Origin: an uncultured Corynebacterium sp. | GTDB lineage: Bacteria; Actinomycetota; Actinomycetes; Mycobacteriales; Mycobacteriaceae | Reading direction: 5' to 3' | Assembly: GCA_946223355.1 (NCBI GenBank) | Contig: CAMIPB010000014.1 | Span: 1-64,000 of the forward strand | Length of the DNA stretch: 64,000 nucleotides | Part shown: positions 25,923 through 35,152 of the stretch, piece after piece | Numbering within the stretch: position 1 is the stretch's first letter | Layout of the letters: every line of letters begins with the position of its first letter | Translations under genes and position numbers: made by a program | The notes under the pieces: generated by a model | The model's database searches: none | What the model saw: the letters and a program-made list of their open reading frames with translations, nothing else | What the model was told of the DNA's origin: nothing

Positions 25923-26594
25923 TTAGCCCTGCATTGGCCAGGACGTATTCACATTGGCTGCGCTCTTACCTTGGCGTTCTAGGTATCCCTTGAGTCCTTC
26001 TTGCATCTCGTAAAAGCTCAGTGCTTGAAATTCCATTAGTTCGTCGGTGTCTAGCTCTTGTAGCTCTGGGAAGCGGTTACGAACCTGCATCCAGGCGATA
26101 CGCGCTGCCGCTGTTGCGTCCGCCGTCGCTTCGTGAGCATTGTCGAGTTTGACGTTGTATTCCTCGCAAACGGCACCGAGGGTGCGCTTGCCTTTGCGGA
26201 ACTTATCTTTAGCCCGATCGATCACGTATGGATCGAACACGGGGCCCGTCACCGTGAAGTCTGGGCACAGTTGGCGCAGAACGGTGAGATCGTAGGCTGC
26301 GTTGTAGACAATAAGTGTTAATCCATCCTCCCAGCCTTGCTTGATAGCCGCGATAGTATCGTTGAGGACTTCGTCATGGGGACGGCCTTCCGCGCGAGCT
26401 TTTTCAGTGGAGATTCCATGCACAGCTGCTGCCGCCTCGGGGATCTCTACGCCTGGGTCAGCCAACGTCTCTTTCGCTTCCACCTGCCGGCCGTCAATGC
26501 GCACAAGCGCAGACGTGACGATGCGGGCTTCAAACGGATTTGCAGAGGTGGTTTCCAAGTCAAAGGAGAGCATGCGGGAGGCGTCGAAATTCAT
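25923..26594 (-). CDS. DEDDh 3'-5' exonuclease (DnaQ/RNase T superfamily)
   Basis: A 223-residue exonuclease-fold protein. All catalytic positions are visible: Asp and Glu in MLSFDLETTSAN, Asp in VYNAAYDLTVL, and His/Asp in HEATADATAAA. It lacks polymerase-linked or helicase domains; substrates may be DNA or RNA ends. The start ATG 26594 was chosen because a TAGAGT -10 element lies exactly 7 bases upstream; codons further upstream in frame would be inside the promoter. It is divergent from ligA, with 61 bases between start codons. Confidence 0.88.
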   Translation of the reverse strand: MNFDASRMLSFDLETTSANPFEARIVTSALVRIDGRQVEAKETLADPGVEIPEAAAAVHGISTEKARAEGRPHDEVLNDTIAAIKQGWEDGLTLIVYNAAYDLTVLRQLCPDFTVTGPVFDPYVIDRAKDKFRKGKRTLGAVCEEYNVKLDNAHEATADATAAARIAWMQVRNRFPELQELDTDELMEFQALSFYEMQEGLKGYLERQGKSAANVNTSWPMQG

Positions 26595-26607
26595 AATCAA
26601 CACTCTA
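26595..26607 (-). promoter_or_regulatory. -10 element, leaderless start of the exonuclease gene
   Basis: Minus-strand TAGAGT (26602-26607), then 7 bases, then ATG 26594. Confidence 0.6.
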
Positions 26608-26655
26608 GTCTGTCTGTCGGACACGGACGTCTGCTTGTCGGAGATGGAAGGTTTT

Positions 26656-28719
26656 ATGACTGGAACAAAAACCACTACTAAGATTGGCGTCGTGACAAAA
26701 CTTAGCGATCTGCAACGGCAATGGGACGAGCTGGCATCTGAGGTGCGCATGCACCGGGAGTCGTACTACCGGGGTGAGCCATCGATTCCGGATGCTGACT
26801 TTGACGAGCTGTTTAGGAAGTTGCAGCAGTTGGAGGCCGAGCATCCGGAGTTAGCGGTGCCGGAAAGCCCCACGATGGAGGTGGGCGCCCCCGCAGATTC
26901 AGAACTGCCGGATATTGAGCATCTTGAGCGGATGATGAGCCTGGACAATGTTTTTGATTCGGGTGAACTTCAAGACTGGTTGGTTAGAACGCCGGCGAAG
27001 GAATACCTGACTGAGCTGAAGATTGATGGTGCGTCAATTGACTTGGTGTACCGAGGCGGAAAGCTGGCCACGGCGGCAACCCGCGGGGATGGTCGAGTAG
27101 GTGAAGACATCACGGCTAACGCCAAGGTCATCGAGTCGATTCCCCATGAATTGAAAGGGACGGAGGAATATCCGCTTCCGGACCTCGTTGAGGTGCGTGG
27201 TGAGGTCTACATGCGCCCGGAGGACTTTGAAGAGATTAACTCCGAGCGCGCAGAAGCAGGAAAAGCAACCTTCGCCAATCCTCGTAACTCAGCAGCGGGC
27301 GGGTTGCGTATGAAGAATCCAGAGGACGTAAAGAAGCGTCGTTTGCGGATGGTTGCTCATGGAATTGGCGCGCGTGAGGGGTTTGCACCCCAGTCACAGT
27401 TTGATGCTTACAAAGCATTGGAGGCGTGGGGTCTACCGGTCTCGCCATACACTGAGCGAGTTTTTTCAGCCAAGGATGTGCAAGCCAAGGTGGAGTACTG
27501 GGCGAACCATCGCCATGATGCGGAGTTCGAGATGGACGGCGTCGTGGTTAAGGTCAACGACTTGGCTTCCCAGCGCCAGTTGGGTGCTACTTCCCGGGCG
27601 CCACGTTGGGCTATCGCGTACAAGTATCCACCGGAAGAGGTCACTACGACCTTGCTGGGTATCGAGGTTGGCGTGGGCCGTACGGGGCGAGTGACACCTT
27701 ATGCGGTGATGGAGCCGGTGTTTGTATCTGGATCCACTGTGTCGATGGCTACGTTGCATAACCAAACAGAGGTAAAACGCAAGGGTGTGCTCATCGGAGA
27801 CACGGTGGTGATCCGCAAAGCAGGCGAGATTATCCCGGAGGTCTTAGGCCCGGTCGTCGAAAAGCGTGATGGAACTGAGCGTGAATGGGTATTCCCGGAG
27901 AACTGCCCGGCGTGTGGCACCACGTTGGCTCCTCAAAAAGAGGGGGATGCGGACTGGAGATGCCCTAATACTCAGACTTGCCCAGCTCAGTTATCTGCGC
28001 GTTTGGAATACCAAGCCGGACGTGGCGCCTTTGATATCGAGGCTTTAGGTGAAAAGGGCTCGATCGACCTGATCGAAAACAAAGCCCTCGTGGACGAGTC
28101 TGATCTGTTTGATCTCACTGAGCAGGACTTAGAAAAGTCTGTTGTCTACACCACCAAAGCTGGCAAAGTAAATGCCTCTGGCAAGAAGCTGCTGAAGAAC
28201 CTCGAACAAGCCAAAAAAGTGGATTTGTGGCGCGTTATCGTTGCGCTTTCAATCCGCCACGTTGGCCCGACGGCTGCACGCGCGCTCGCTGCCCGTTACG
28301 GTTCCTTGCCTGCGCTTATCGACGCCTCTGTGGAGGACGTCGCAGAGACCGACGGCGTGGGCGGTATTTCGGCCCAGGCGCTCAAGGATTGGTTTGAAGT
28401 AGATTGGCACCGCGCGATCGTGGACAAGTGGGCCGCGGCAGGTGTGCGGATGGAAGATGATCAGTCTGAAAAGGCAGAGCAAACACTGGAAGGCCTGACC
28501 ATCGTGGTTACCGGAACCCTGGAAAACTATTCCCGTGATAGCGCCAAGGAGGCAATTATCTCCCGCGGAGGTAAAGCCGCAGGTTCGGTATCCAAGAAGA
28601 CCAGCTTTGTTGTTGCTGGAGAAAATGCTGGTTCTAAGGCAGAAAAGGCGGGGTCCCTTGGAGTTCCTATTCTTGATGAAGCCGGGTTTGAAAAGCTCCT
28701 AGAAACAGGGCAGGCCTGA
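26656..28719 (+). CDS. ligA: NAD-dependent DNA ligase LigA
   Basis: Seals nicks in DNA during replication and repair, using NAD. The 687-residue protein has the Ia NAD-binding domain (about 15-80), the adenylation domain with nucleophile Lys122 (ELKIDGASIDL), the OB fold, a four-cysteine zinc finger (CPACGTTL, then CPNTQTCPAQ), helix-hairpin-helix repeats and a C-terminal BRCT domain (about 605-685). Start ATG 26656 is preceded by GGAAGG; ATG 26644 is the alternative, and codons further upstream lie in the divergent exonuclease gene. No partner gene of the repair pathway is in the same direction. Confidence 0.97.
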   Translation: MTGTKTTTKIGVVTKLSDLQRQWDELASEVRMHRESYYRGEPSIPDADFDELFRKLQQLEAEHPELAVPESPTMEVGAPADSELPDIEHLERMMSLDNVFDSGELQDWLVRTPAKEYLTELKIDGASIDLVYRGGKLATAATRGDGRVGEDITANAKVIESIPHELKGTEEYPLPDLVEVRGEVYMRPEDFEEINSERAEAGKATFANPRNSAAGGLRMKNPEDVKKRRLRMVAHGIGAREGFAPQSQFDAYKALEAWGLPVSPYTERVFSAKDVQAKVEYWANHRHDAEFEMDGVVVKVNDLASQRQLGATSRAPRWAIAYKYPPEEVTTTLLGIEVGVGRTGRVTPYAVMEPVFVSGSTVSMATLHNQTEVKRKGVLIGDTVVIRKAGEIIPEVLGPVVEKRDGTEREWVFPENCPACGTTLAPQKEGDADWRCPNTQTCPAQLSARLEYQAGRGAFDIEALGEKGSIDLIENKALVDESDLFDLTEQDLEKSVVYTTKAGKVNASGKKLLKNLEQAKKVDLWRVIVALSIRHVGPTAARALAARYGSLPALIDASVEDVAETDGVGGISAQALKDWFEVDWHRAIVDKWAAAGVRMEDDQSEKAEQTLEGLTIVVTGTLENYSRDSAKEAIISRGGKAAGSVSKKTSFVVAGENAGSKAEKAGSLGVPILDEAGFEKLLETGQA

Positions 28720-28736
28720 TCCCAAACGACTTATTC

Positions 28737-28797
28737 TTTGCGCTCGATTTTTACGTTGCGCTAGCTTTTTACTTTGCGCTAGGAAACTAGCGCAAAG
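28737..28797. repeat. 18-bp tandem repeat ending in a perfect hairpin between ligA and the ACT gene
   Basis: Three units of exactly 18 bases (28737-28754, 28755-28772, 28773-28790), each with TTGCGCT near its start; the first two end in TTTTTAC. The third runs into a perfect inverted repeat: arms 28772-28782 and 28787-28797 around GAAA. The right arm can also pair with the first two units. The hairpin covers the stop codon of the ACT gene. Confidence 0.85.
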
Positions 28798-29446
28798 TGG
28801 CACCCACGATGGCGCCGATATTACCCAGGTGCTGCACTTCGGAAGCTAAGAAATCTGGGCCACCGGTGCGCCCCAAGATGAGAACTAAGCCGTCCGTGCC
28901 AATGGGAGCTACGGCGAGTGCGGAATCAAGCAACGTCCACGGTTCAGGAACCCACGGGTCGTTTTCCCGGTTTAGCGTGCGTGGGTGGTCCAGATCGGGA
29001 TTTTGCGGCACTGTGCCATCATCTTCAGGCGCGGCGTCGGAAGAAACAATGCGATGCATCGGCGCTTTAGAGTCGGCGACGATGGCCCACGTTGATGTCA
29101 TGGCGGCGGGAAGTCCCTGCACGAGCGTTTCAAAAGCTTGTTTATTGGTCTTCGCGGACGCTACCTGAGCGAGCAGCTTGATTTGGCCGCGACGATTAAT
29201 GGTGCCGGAAAATGGCCGAATTGAATCAACTTCAACATCGGTGACAGAACTGGCCGCTGTAATGAGTTCATCCGCCATCGTTCCATTAGGGAGAGCGACC
29301 ACCATGTCATCCATGACTGTGCCGTCAGGGAAGTTTTCGACGATGTCAACGGACTGAATGTTGCCGTCTATCAGGCCAATAGCATCTGCTAATTGGCCTA
29401 AGCTGCCGGGGGAATCGGGGAGGAGGACGCGAATAAGAAAAGACAT
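28787..29446 (-). CDS. ACT domain-containing amino-acid-binding protein
   Basis: A 219-residue protein. The N-terminal 75 residues form an ACT domain (MSFLIRVLLPDSPGSLGQLA, with the Gly-rich turn and the NIQSVDIVE strand), a small-molecule sensor module usually binding amino acids. The remaining 140 residues have no recognised catalytic motif and include a GAF-like hydrophobic segment (ALAVAPIGTDGLVLILGR). It is conserved beside ligA/gatC in actinobacteria. The role is unknown to me; sensing of an amino acid is inferred from the domain only. Its 3' end lies in the tandem-repeat hairpin after ligA. Confidence 0.8.
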   Translation of the reverse strand: MSFLIRVLLPDSPGSLGQLADAIGLIDGNIQSVDIVENFPDGTVMDDMVVALPNGTMADELITAASSVTDVEVDSIRPFSGTINRRGQIKLLAQVASAKTNKQAFETLVQGLPAAMTSTWAIVADSKAPMHRIVSSDAAPEDDGTVPQNPDLDHPRTLNRENDPWVPEPWTLLDSALAVAPIGTDGLVLILGRTGGPDFLASEVQHLGNIGAIVGATLR

Positions 29447-29663
29447 GGCTAACTAACTCTCTAATTGGTGTGTTTAATCTAAGTCACATTGTTGTTGACA
29501 GTGTGGTGGAGGTCAAGATTTAGTTGTTAAGGGTGTGGGTGGTGAGGGAGGGGGTGTGCGCAATGCTAATTGGGTCCGTGCAGTAGCATGGGGCGAGTAG
29601 GTCAACCCACACATTGCGTATATTATGCGTTTATGTGGCCGATATGCAAAGGATTGAATTCGC
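29447..29663. promoter_or_regulatory. Intergenic region with gatCA promoter
   Basis: The 217-base gap holds two possible promoters for gatCA: TTGACA (29495-29500) with an AT-rich stretch 17 bases on, and a TATATTAT stretch about 40 bases before the gatC start. The second, closer to gatC, is the better -10 candidate. The middle is a G-rich stretch without an open frame. Confidence 0.4.
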
Positions 29664-29960
29664 GTGTCTGAGATTTCGCGTGAAGAGGTCGCTCACTTGG
29701 CTAAGCTATCCCGCTTGGCTTTGAGTGATGATGAGCTCTCGCAGTTTGCCAGCCAGATCGAAGAGATTGTTGACGCGGTATCCGCCGTGGGCAAGGTCGA
29801 TGCTTCCGGTGTGGAACCCATGAGCCACCCGCACTCTGTTAATGCCGCAATGCGCAAAGACGAGATTGTGCCAACGCTCACTGCAGAGCAAGCGCTGGAC
29901 CAGGCACCAGCAGCAGAAGACGGACGCTTCGTCGTGCCACAGATTTTGGGAGGGGAATAA
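29664..29960 (+). CDS. gatC: Asp-tRNA(Asn)/Glu-tRNA(Gln) amidotransferase subunit C
   Basis: Small subunit of the GatCAB transamidase, which wraps around GatA and GatB and stabilises them. The 98-residue product has the family start (EISREEVAHLAKLSRLALSD) and the motif GVEPMSHPHSVN. The start is GTG 29664, 10 bases after AAAGGA. gatA begins directly after the stop codon, so both are translated together. gatB is encoded 7 kb away. Confidence 0.95.
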   Translation: MSEISREEVAHLAKLSRLALSDDELSQFASQIEEIVDAVSAVGKVDASGVEPMSHPHSVNAAMRKDEIVPTLTAEQALDQAPAAEDGRFVVPQILGGE

Positions 29961-31445
29961 ATGTCTAACTTCGTTGTGCCGCAAGAGGGCATCGTATCCA
30001 TGACTGCGGCGGAGCTGGCAGAAAAGATTCACTCCCGTCAGCTCACCTCCCGTGAAGTAGTTCAGGCGCACCTGGATCGAATCGCGGAAACAGATGAGAC
30101 TCTCAACGCTTTCCTGCACGTCGGTGCTGAAGAAGCGCTCGCTGCAGCTGATGCGGTAGATAAAGCGCTCGACGCAGGCGAGAAGCCAGCTTCCGCTTTA
30201 GCTGGTGTCCCGCTTGCCCTGAAAGATTTGCTGACCACCACAGACGCGCCAACTACCGCGGCATCCAAGATGCTGGAGGGGTGGGTTTCTCCGTATGACG
30301 CCACCGTGACACGCAAGTTGCGCGAGGCGGGCATTCCAATATTGGGTAAGACCAACCTGGATGAGTTTGCAATGGGCTCATCTTCTGAGAACTCCGCGTT
30401 TGGTCCTTCCCACAACCCTTATGACACCGAGCGCACCCCAGGTGGCTCGGGCGGCGGAACTTCCGCAGCCTTGGCTTCCGGCCAGGCACCGCTCGGAATA
30501 GGTACTGACACCGGCGGGTCTATCCGTCAGCCTGCAGCCCTAACAAACACAGTTGGTGTAAAGCCAACGTATGGCACTGTTTCTCGTTACGGTCTCATTG
30601 CTGCGGCGTCTTCCCTTGACCAAGCGGGTCCGTGTGCTCGTACCGTGCTGGACACCGCGCTGCTCCACGAGGTTATTGCGGGGCATGATGACTTTGACGC
30701 CACCAGCGTGGACAAACCAGTAGCGGACGTTGTTGCTGCTGCACGCGAAGGCGCCAAGGGGGATTTGAGCGGAGTGAAGATCGGCCTGATCAAGCAGTTC
30801 GAGCGCGATGGCTGGCAAGAAGGCGTCATGGACGCCTACCACAAGGCTGTCGAACAGCTTGTAGAGCAGGGCGCTGAAACAGTGGAGGTCGATTGCCCAC
30901 ACTTTGATGACGCACTAGCGGCTTATTACCTGATTATGCCGTGTGAGGTGTCTTCTAACCTCGCTCGCTTCGACGGCATGCGTTACGGACTACGCGCTGG
31001 CGATGACGGAACCCGTTCCGCAGACGAGGTTATGGCGCTTTCCCGTGCGGAAGGCTTTGGCCCTGAGGTCAAGCGCCGCATCATGCTGGGCACCTACGCG
31101 CTTTCTGTTGGATACTACGATGCGTACTACCTGCAGGCTCAGCGTGTGCGCAGTTTGATCGCGCAAGATTTTGCTAAGGCTTTCGAACAGGTTGATGTAC
31201 TCGTTTCGCCGACTACTCCAACTACTGCTTTCAAACTCGGGGAGAAGGTCGAAGACCCAATGGCAATGTATAACTTTGACCTATGCACCTTGCCGTTGAA
31301 CTTGGCTGGCCTGTGCGGCATGTCCGTTCCTTCTGGAATGGCCACCGATTCTGGTTTGCCAACCGGACTACAGATTATGGCGCCGGCGTTTGCCGACGAC
31401 CGTCTGTACAAGGTGGGTGCCGCCTACGAGGCTGGGCGCAAGTAA
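29961..31445 (+). CDS. gatA: Asp-tRNA(Asn)/Glu-tRNA(Gln) amidotransferase subunit A
   Basis: Amidase subunit that frees ammonia from glutamine for the transamidation of Glu-tRNA(Gln) or Asp-tRNA(Asn). The 494-residue protein has the amidase Ser-cisSer-Lys triad: Lys in PLALKDLL (about residue 87), the cis-Ser in GGSGGGTSAA, and the nucleophile Ser in GTDTGGSIRQPA. The start is adjacent to the gatC stop. The last 22 bases overlap the convergent ABC ATPase gene. Together with GatB and a non-discriminating GluRS (gltX in this window) it provides Gln-tRNA. Confidence 0.97.
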   Translation: MSNFVVPQEGIVSMTAAELAEKIHSRQLTSREVVQAHLDRIAETDETLNAFLHVGAEEALAAADAVDKALDAGEKPASALAGVPLALKDLLTTTDAPTTAASKMLEGWVSPYDATVTRKLREAGIPILGKTNLDEFAMGSSSENSAFGPSHNPYDTERTPGGSGGGTSAALASGQAPLGIGTDTGGSIRQPAALTNTVGVKPTYGTVSRYGLIAAASSLDQAGPCARTVLDTALLHEVIAGHDDFDATSVDKPVADVVAAAREGAKGDLSGVKIGLIKQFERDGWQEGVMDAYHKAVEQLVEQGAETVEVDCPHFDDALAAYYLIMPCEVSSNLARFDGMRYGLRAGDDGTRSADEVMALSRAEGFGPEVKRRIMLGTYALSVGYYDAYYLQAQRVRSLIAQDFAKAFEQVDVLVSPTTPTTAFKLGEKVEDPMAMYNFDLCTLPLNLAGLCGMSVPSGMATDSGLPTGLQIMAPAFADDRLYKVGAAYEAGRK

Positions 31446-32488
31446 ACTAACGCGCCACTAATATCCAAGGAGATAGGCGTACCAACGTCGATTCTTTCGG
31501 TGACAGTGGCGCGAAACTCTTTGTCTCCGGCGGCCCCGGAGGCGCGCGCTGTGATGCTGAAGGCATTGCCTTCGTAAAGTACGGACGTGACTACAGCATC
31601 GATTGCATTCGGCGAGCCTGGCGGCACCTCAGAAACGTGGGCCGGGAGCACTGCCACTATGACCGCGTTACCGGGCTGTAGATTCTCATCCATTGGCACG
31701 TAGTTTTCTCTGGTTAGCTCAATTCCCAGATTAGAGCATTCTACTGTGCCATCCGCATTGAGCGTGGCGTCGATAAGCGTTGCGTCACCCATGAATTGCG
31801 CTACCGCAGGGCTCGCAGGACGGTTGAGTAGTTCACTGGGAGTGCCGACGTGTTGCACGTGTCCGTCGACTAAAACAACGACCTTATCCGCGATGGCGAG
31901 AGCCTCGGAACGGTCGTGGGTGACGTGAATCGTTGTCAAATTTTTGGTTTTGTTTAGTGTGACAAGTTGGCGTCGTAGGCTATCGCGCAGTGGTTCGTCG
32001 AGTGCTGATAGGGCCTCGTCGAGCAAAACAACTCGAGGGTCGGTCACAATTGCCCGCGCAAGCGCCACGCGTTGGCGCTGACCGCCCGACAAGCTTTCTG
32101 GTCGGCGCTGTTCAAAACCTTGTAAGCCCACTGAATTTAGCACCTCGCTTACTAAGCGTTTGCGAGATGCCTTGGCGATTTTCCGGCGAGTGAGCGGATA
32201 CTCCACGTTAGCCGCCACACTCATATGCGGCCATACGGCATGCTGTTGAAAAACCATGCCAATGTTTCGTTTTTCCGGTGGGATGCGTGTTACGTCCTGC
32301 CCTCCCAAGCTGAGACTTCCTGAGGAGGGCTCCACGAATCCTGCGATGGTGCGCAAGAGTGTTGTCTTGCCCGAACCACTCGGGCCAACTAGAGCAACCA
32401 ATTCCCCCTCCGAAACGTGGAGGTTGATGTTGCTAAGACCTGCTGTGCCGTCTGGAAAAATGACGTCGAGGTCCTTAATATCAATCAT
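31424..32488 (-). CDS. Iron(III)-type ABC transporter ATP-binding protein
   Basis: ATPase of an FbpABC/AfuABC-like importer, 354 residues. Motifs: Walker A GPSGSGKTTL (about 34-43), signature LSGGQRQRV, Walker B VVLLDEALSALD, switch HVTHDRSEA. The C-terminal 110 residues form a TOBE-type regulatory domain. It overlaps the permease gene by 4 bases and is third in the operon of binding protein, permease, ATPase. Its 3' end overlaps gatA by 22 bases on the opposite strand. A phosphonate or other anion substrate cannot be ruled out by sequence reading alone. Confidence 0.9.
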   Translation of the reverse strand: MIDIKDLDVIFPDGTAGLSNINLHVSEGELVALVGPSGSGKTTLLRTIAGFVEPSSGSLSLGGQDVTRIPPEKRNIGMVFQQHAVWPHMSVAANVEYPLTRRKIAKASRKRLVSEVLNSVGLQGFEQRRPESLSGGQRQRVALARAIVTDPRVVLLDEALSALDEPLRDSLRRQLVTLNKTKNLTTIHVTHDRSEALAIADKVVVLVDGHVQHVGTPSELLNRPASPAVAQFMGDATLIDATLNADGTVECSNLGIELTRENYVPMDENLQPGNAVIVAVLPAHVSEVPPGSPNAIDAVVTSVLYEGNAFSITARASGAAGDKEFRATVTERIDVGTPISLDISGALVYLRPAS

Positions 32489-34089
32489 TTACTGCTCCTA
32501 ATTGTGAGAGCCAACGCTACTATGCCCACGGCGGTGAACATAAGAGAAAGAGCGGCTGCGGAATTGTAGTCGCCCGCCTGCTGCAAATTGAATACTTGAA
32601 CTCCCAATGTCGTGGTGCCAGGCGCGATGAGCAAAATAGATACAGTAAGCTCGCGAACTGCGGTTACGGCTACAAGGACCGCACCGGAGATTGCGGCGGG
32701 GACAGCCATGCGACCAGTGATAGAAAATAGCGCTTTGACAGGACCTGCACCGGAAACGCGCGCGGCCTCCTCGAGCGCTAGCGGGGAGTTGGCAAGGGGA
32801 GCTCGCACCGCCTGGAGTACAAGTGCTGTGAAAGCACACACGTATGCGCCTAGGATTACCCAGACCGTGTTATAAATCCCTGTGTAACGGCCAAAAATCA
32901 GCCACGCGACACCTACGATAAGGCCGGGTAGAGCGGTGGGAAGTAATACTTGCAGAGTAAGGGCAGTATTTCCCAAAAGTTGCGTGCGAGTTACCAAAAG
33001 TCCGACGAGCCAGCCTAAGACACCACAAATTACAGCTGCAAGTACAGCTAGAAACACAGAATTGTTAAAACCGTCGATGACGCGCGGATTGCTCAACGCT
33101 GCGCTAAAATTTTGAAGCGTTATATTTTCCAAAGTAAATTTCACTCCTGGTGCTGGCAACAAAGCTCGATACGCCAGTCCAAGAATTGGAGCTAGGGTTA
33201 CTGCAAGCCCGAGCAGCCAAGCTATAACTGTTACTGGTCCGCGGGCGCTGCCTAAGCGAAAACGCACCGCGTTGCCTGTGTCTTGGAGTTTTGCCGCGGC
33301 AAACATCGAAACAGCGTAGTCAGCGATAACCGCAGCAATGCCAAGAAAAAGGAGTACTACGCCGATAGTTGATACCACTTGCAATGGGTTATCTACAGTG
33401 CCGGAGTCCATAAACCTGTAAATCATTGTGGCGAGGGTTTCGAACCGGGCGGGTGAACCAATTAGTGCTGGAATACCAAAGTCTGCCAGATTGGCCACCG
33501 CAGTCAGCGTGAAGGCAGACAACAGTGCTGGTTTGAGCAGTGGCAATGTGACGGTGGAGATGACTCCCATCGGCGAGGAGCCTGCTACCCGGGCGGCGTG
33601 CTCCAAATCAGCTGGAATTGAACGTAGGGCTGCGGATATGATCACATATACCGTGGGGTAGGAGTGAATGATCATCAAGATGATGACTCCGTCGGCGCCG
33701 TAGATATTCCAAATCTCTCTGCCGGAATTTAAGCCTTGGGAAGGGCCAAATATTTGTAACCAGGCAATCGCACCGATAAACGGAGGAACTAACAGCGGCG
33801 ATAGTAGGAACAAGCGCAACAACTTCGCGCCGTAAATATCTGTTCTGTCAAGGATTAGGGCAGCAAGCACTCCAACTATTACTGCACCAAGTGCAGAAAA
33901 GACAGTCGTGTACAGCGAGTTCCAGGCAGCTGTGTGCAGGCCTGACTCCAGGAGGATAGGAAATTGGTTGCCTCCCAGAGCGAGGCTCACGACCAACCCC
34001 AGAGGGATCGTGAAAATACCTAAAACGATAAGCCAGGTCCCTAAACCAAGAAAGTAGGTACCGGCTTTCGTTGATTGTCTAATCTGCAC
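32485..34089 (-). CDS. Iron(III)-type ABC transporter permease, fused double domain
   Basis: A 534-residue membrane protein with about twelve helices in two repeated permease halves, the FbpB/AfuB arrangement in which one chain forms the whole channel. Each half has the EAA loop that contacts the ATPase: LEHAARVAGSSPMGV (about 171-185) in the first half and LEEAARVSGAGPVKAL (about 447-462) in the second. Its start lies directly after the stop of the binding-protein gene and its stop overlaps the ATPase start by 4 bases. Confidence 0.9.
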   Translation of the reverse strand: MQIRQSTKAGTYFLGLGTWLIVLGIFTIPLGLVVSLALGGNQFPILLESGLHTAAWNSLYTTVFSALGAVIVGVLAALILDRTDIYGAKLLRLFLLSPLLVPPFIGAIAWLQIFGPSQGLNSGREIWNIYGADGVIILMIIHSYPTVYVIISAALRSIPADLEHAARVAGSSPMGVISTVTLPLLKPALLSAFTLTAVANLADFGIPALIGSPARFETLATMIYRFMDSGTVDNPLQVVSTIGVVLLFLGIAAVIADYAVSMFAAAKLQDTGNAVRFRLGSARGPVTVIAWLLGLAVTLAPILGLAYRALLPAPGVKFTLENITLQNFSAALSNPRVIDGFNNSVFLAVLAAVICGVLGWLVGLLVTRTQLLGNTALTLQVLLPTALPGLIVGVAWLIFGRYTGIYNTVWVILGAYVCAFTALVLQAVRAPLANSPLALEEAARVSGAGPVKALFSITGRMAVPAAISGAVLVAVTAVRELTVSILLIAPGTTTLGVQVFNLQQAGDYNSAAALSLMFTAVGIVALALTIRSSK

Positions 34090-35091
34090 TTACTTAACGG
34101 CGTCCTGAAATTTCTTGACTGCGTCTTCTTTGTTTTCTGTGACTTCCTCAAGATCCGGGTTCATCAACTTAATGTCAGAAAGCTTCGGAGTTCCCTCTGG
34201 TGTGTCCACATCTTCACGAACCGGTAGGTATGCCTGTTCAACAGCTAGCTTTTGGCCTTCTTCACTAATCAGGAACTCGATGTATTTGTTCGCAGCGTCC
34301 TTAGCGTCAGATTCTTCGAAGATACCCGCCGGCTCGGAAACAAACGGCACACCCTCTGTAGGGTAAGCAGTTTCAACGGGAGATCCCTTGTCCTTTAGAT
34401 CGCGGATGAGGTAGTCAACTACAACGCCTACTGGACGTGCACCTGAAGCAATTTCCTGAGAGGTTGGGCCGTTTGATTTTGCAATCATCGGCTTGTTCTT
34501 GCCTAGGTCTTTCATCCAGTCATCGTCCAGTTCCTCGTCCCATACCGCGGCGTTGAACGCCGCAGCGCCGGAGACGGCTGGGTCTGGCATGACAATCTGA
34601 TCCTTGTACTTTTCGTCAGTCAGATCCTTCCAAGACTTGGGTGCTTCTTTGATCTTCTCTGTGTTGTACGCAATCACGGTAGGGATAATGCGAGTACCAA
34701 CGTACTTCTCGTCATCGTCTTTAACTTCATCGATAACGTCGTCGGTTTCGATTTCAAGTTCAGCAAGATCGTCACTGTAGCCCTCGAAGGTGGCCGCGTC
34801 GGCAGCCCATAAAACGTCAGCCCCGATGTCGCCGGTGGACTTCTCGGATTCGATACGAGCGGTGAGGTCACCTGTGCCGGCGCGGTAAACCTCAACATTG
34901 ATATCCGGGTACTTCTCGTTGAAGGCTTTGTTTATTTCGTCTACTTTTTCTTCCGGCTCTGACGTATAAACAGTAATGGTCTTTCTGTCGCTGGAACTAT
35001 CTCCACTAGCGGAATCAGAAGAAGGTTCACTGCAGGCGACAAGACCAGCTGTCGCGAAAGATAAAATCGTGAGTAGAGCTGTACGGCGCAT
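34090..35091 (-). CDS. Iron(III)-type ABC transporter substrate-binding lipoprotein
   Basis: A 333-residue exported lipoprotein of the FbpA-like extracellular solute-binding family. The signal peptide ends in lipobox GLVAC with Cys20, followed by a Ser/Asp-rich linker. The binding domain begins at KTITVYTSEPEEKV and includes GADVLWAADAATFEG and the hinge motif NGPTSQEIASGARPVGVVVDY. First gene of the importer operon, with AAAGGAT 5 bases before the ATG. The specific metal or anion is inferred from family only. A 15-base palindrome lies about 60 bases upstream. Confidence 0.88.
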   Translation of the reverse strand: MRRTALLTILSFATAGLVACSEPSSDSASGDSSSDRKTITVYTSEPEEKVDEINKAFNEKYPDINVEVYRAGTGDLTARIESEKSTGDIGADVLWAADAATFEGYSDDLAELEIETDDVIDEVKDDDEKYVGTRIIPTVIAYNTEKIKEAPKSWKDLTDEKYKDQIVMPDPAVSGAAAFNAAVWDEELDDDWMKDLGKNKPMIAKSNGPTSQEIASGARPVGVVVDYLIRDLKDKGSPVETAYPTEGVPFVSEPAGIFEESDAKDAANKYIEFLISEEGQKLAVEQAYLPVREDVDTPEGTPKLSDIKLMNPDLEEVTENKEDAVKKFQDAVK

Positions 35092-35152
35092 AAAAATATC
35101 CTTTCCAGTTTTGAGCGACTTTTTATTCTGTCTTGCGCTGGTTAACGCCGTA

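Noticed and set aside
26341..26655. Upstream extension of ligA by 105 codons
   Set aside because: It covers the divergent exonuclease gene and its promoter; LigA homology begins after 26656.
28737..28790. 18-bp repeats considered as a CRISPR-like array
   Set aside because: Units are directly adjacent with no spacers and too short.
28772..28797. Perfect hairpin considered as a rho-independent terminator for ligA
   Set aside because: No U-run on either strand after the stem; listed as a repeat structure instead.
29495..29523. TTGACA with an AT-rich stretch as the main gatC promoter
   Set aside because: It would leave a leader of about 140 bases without structure; the closer TATATTAT element fits better, so it was kept only as an alternative.
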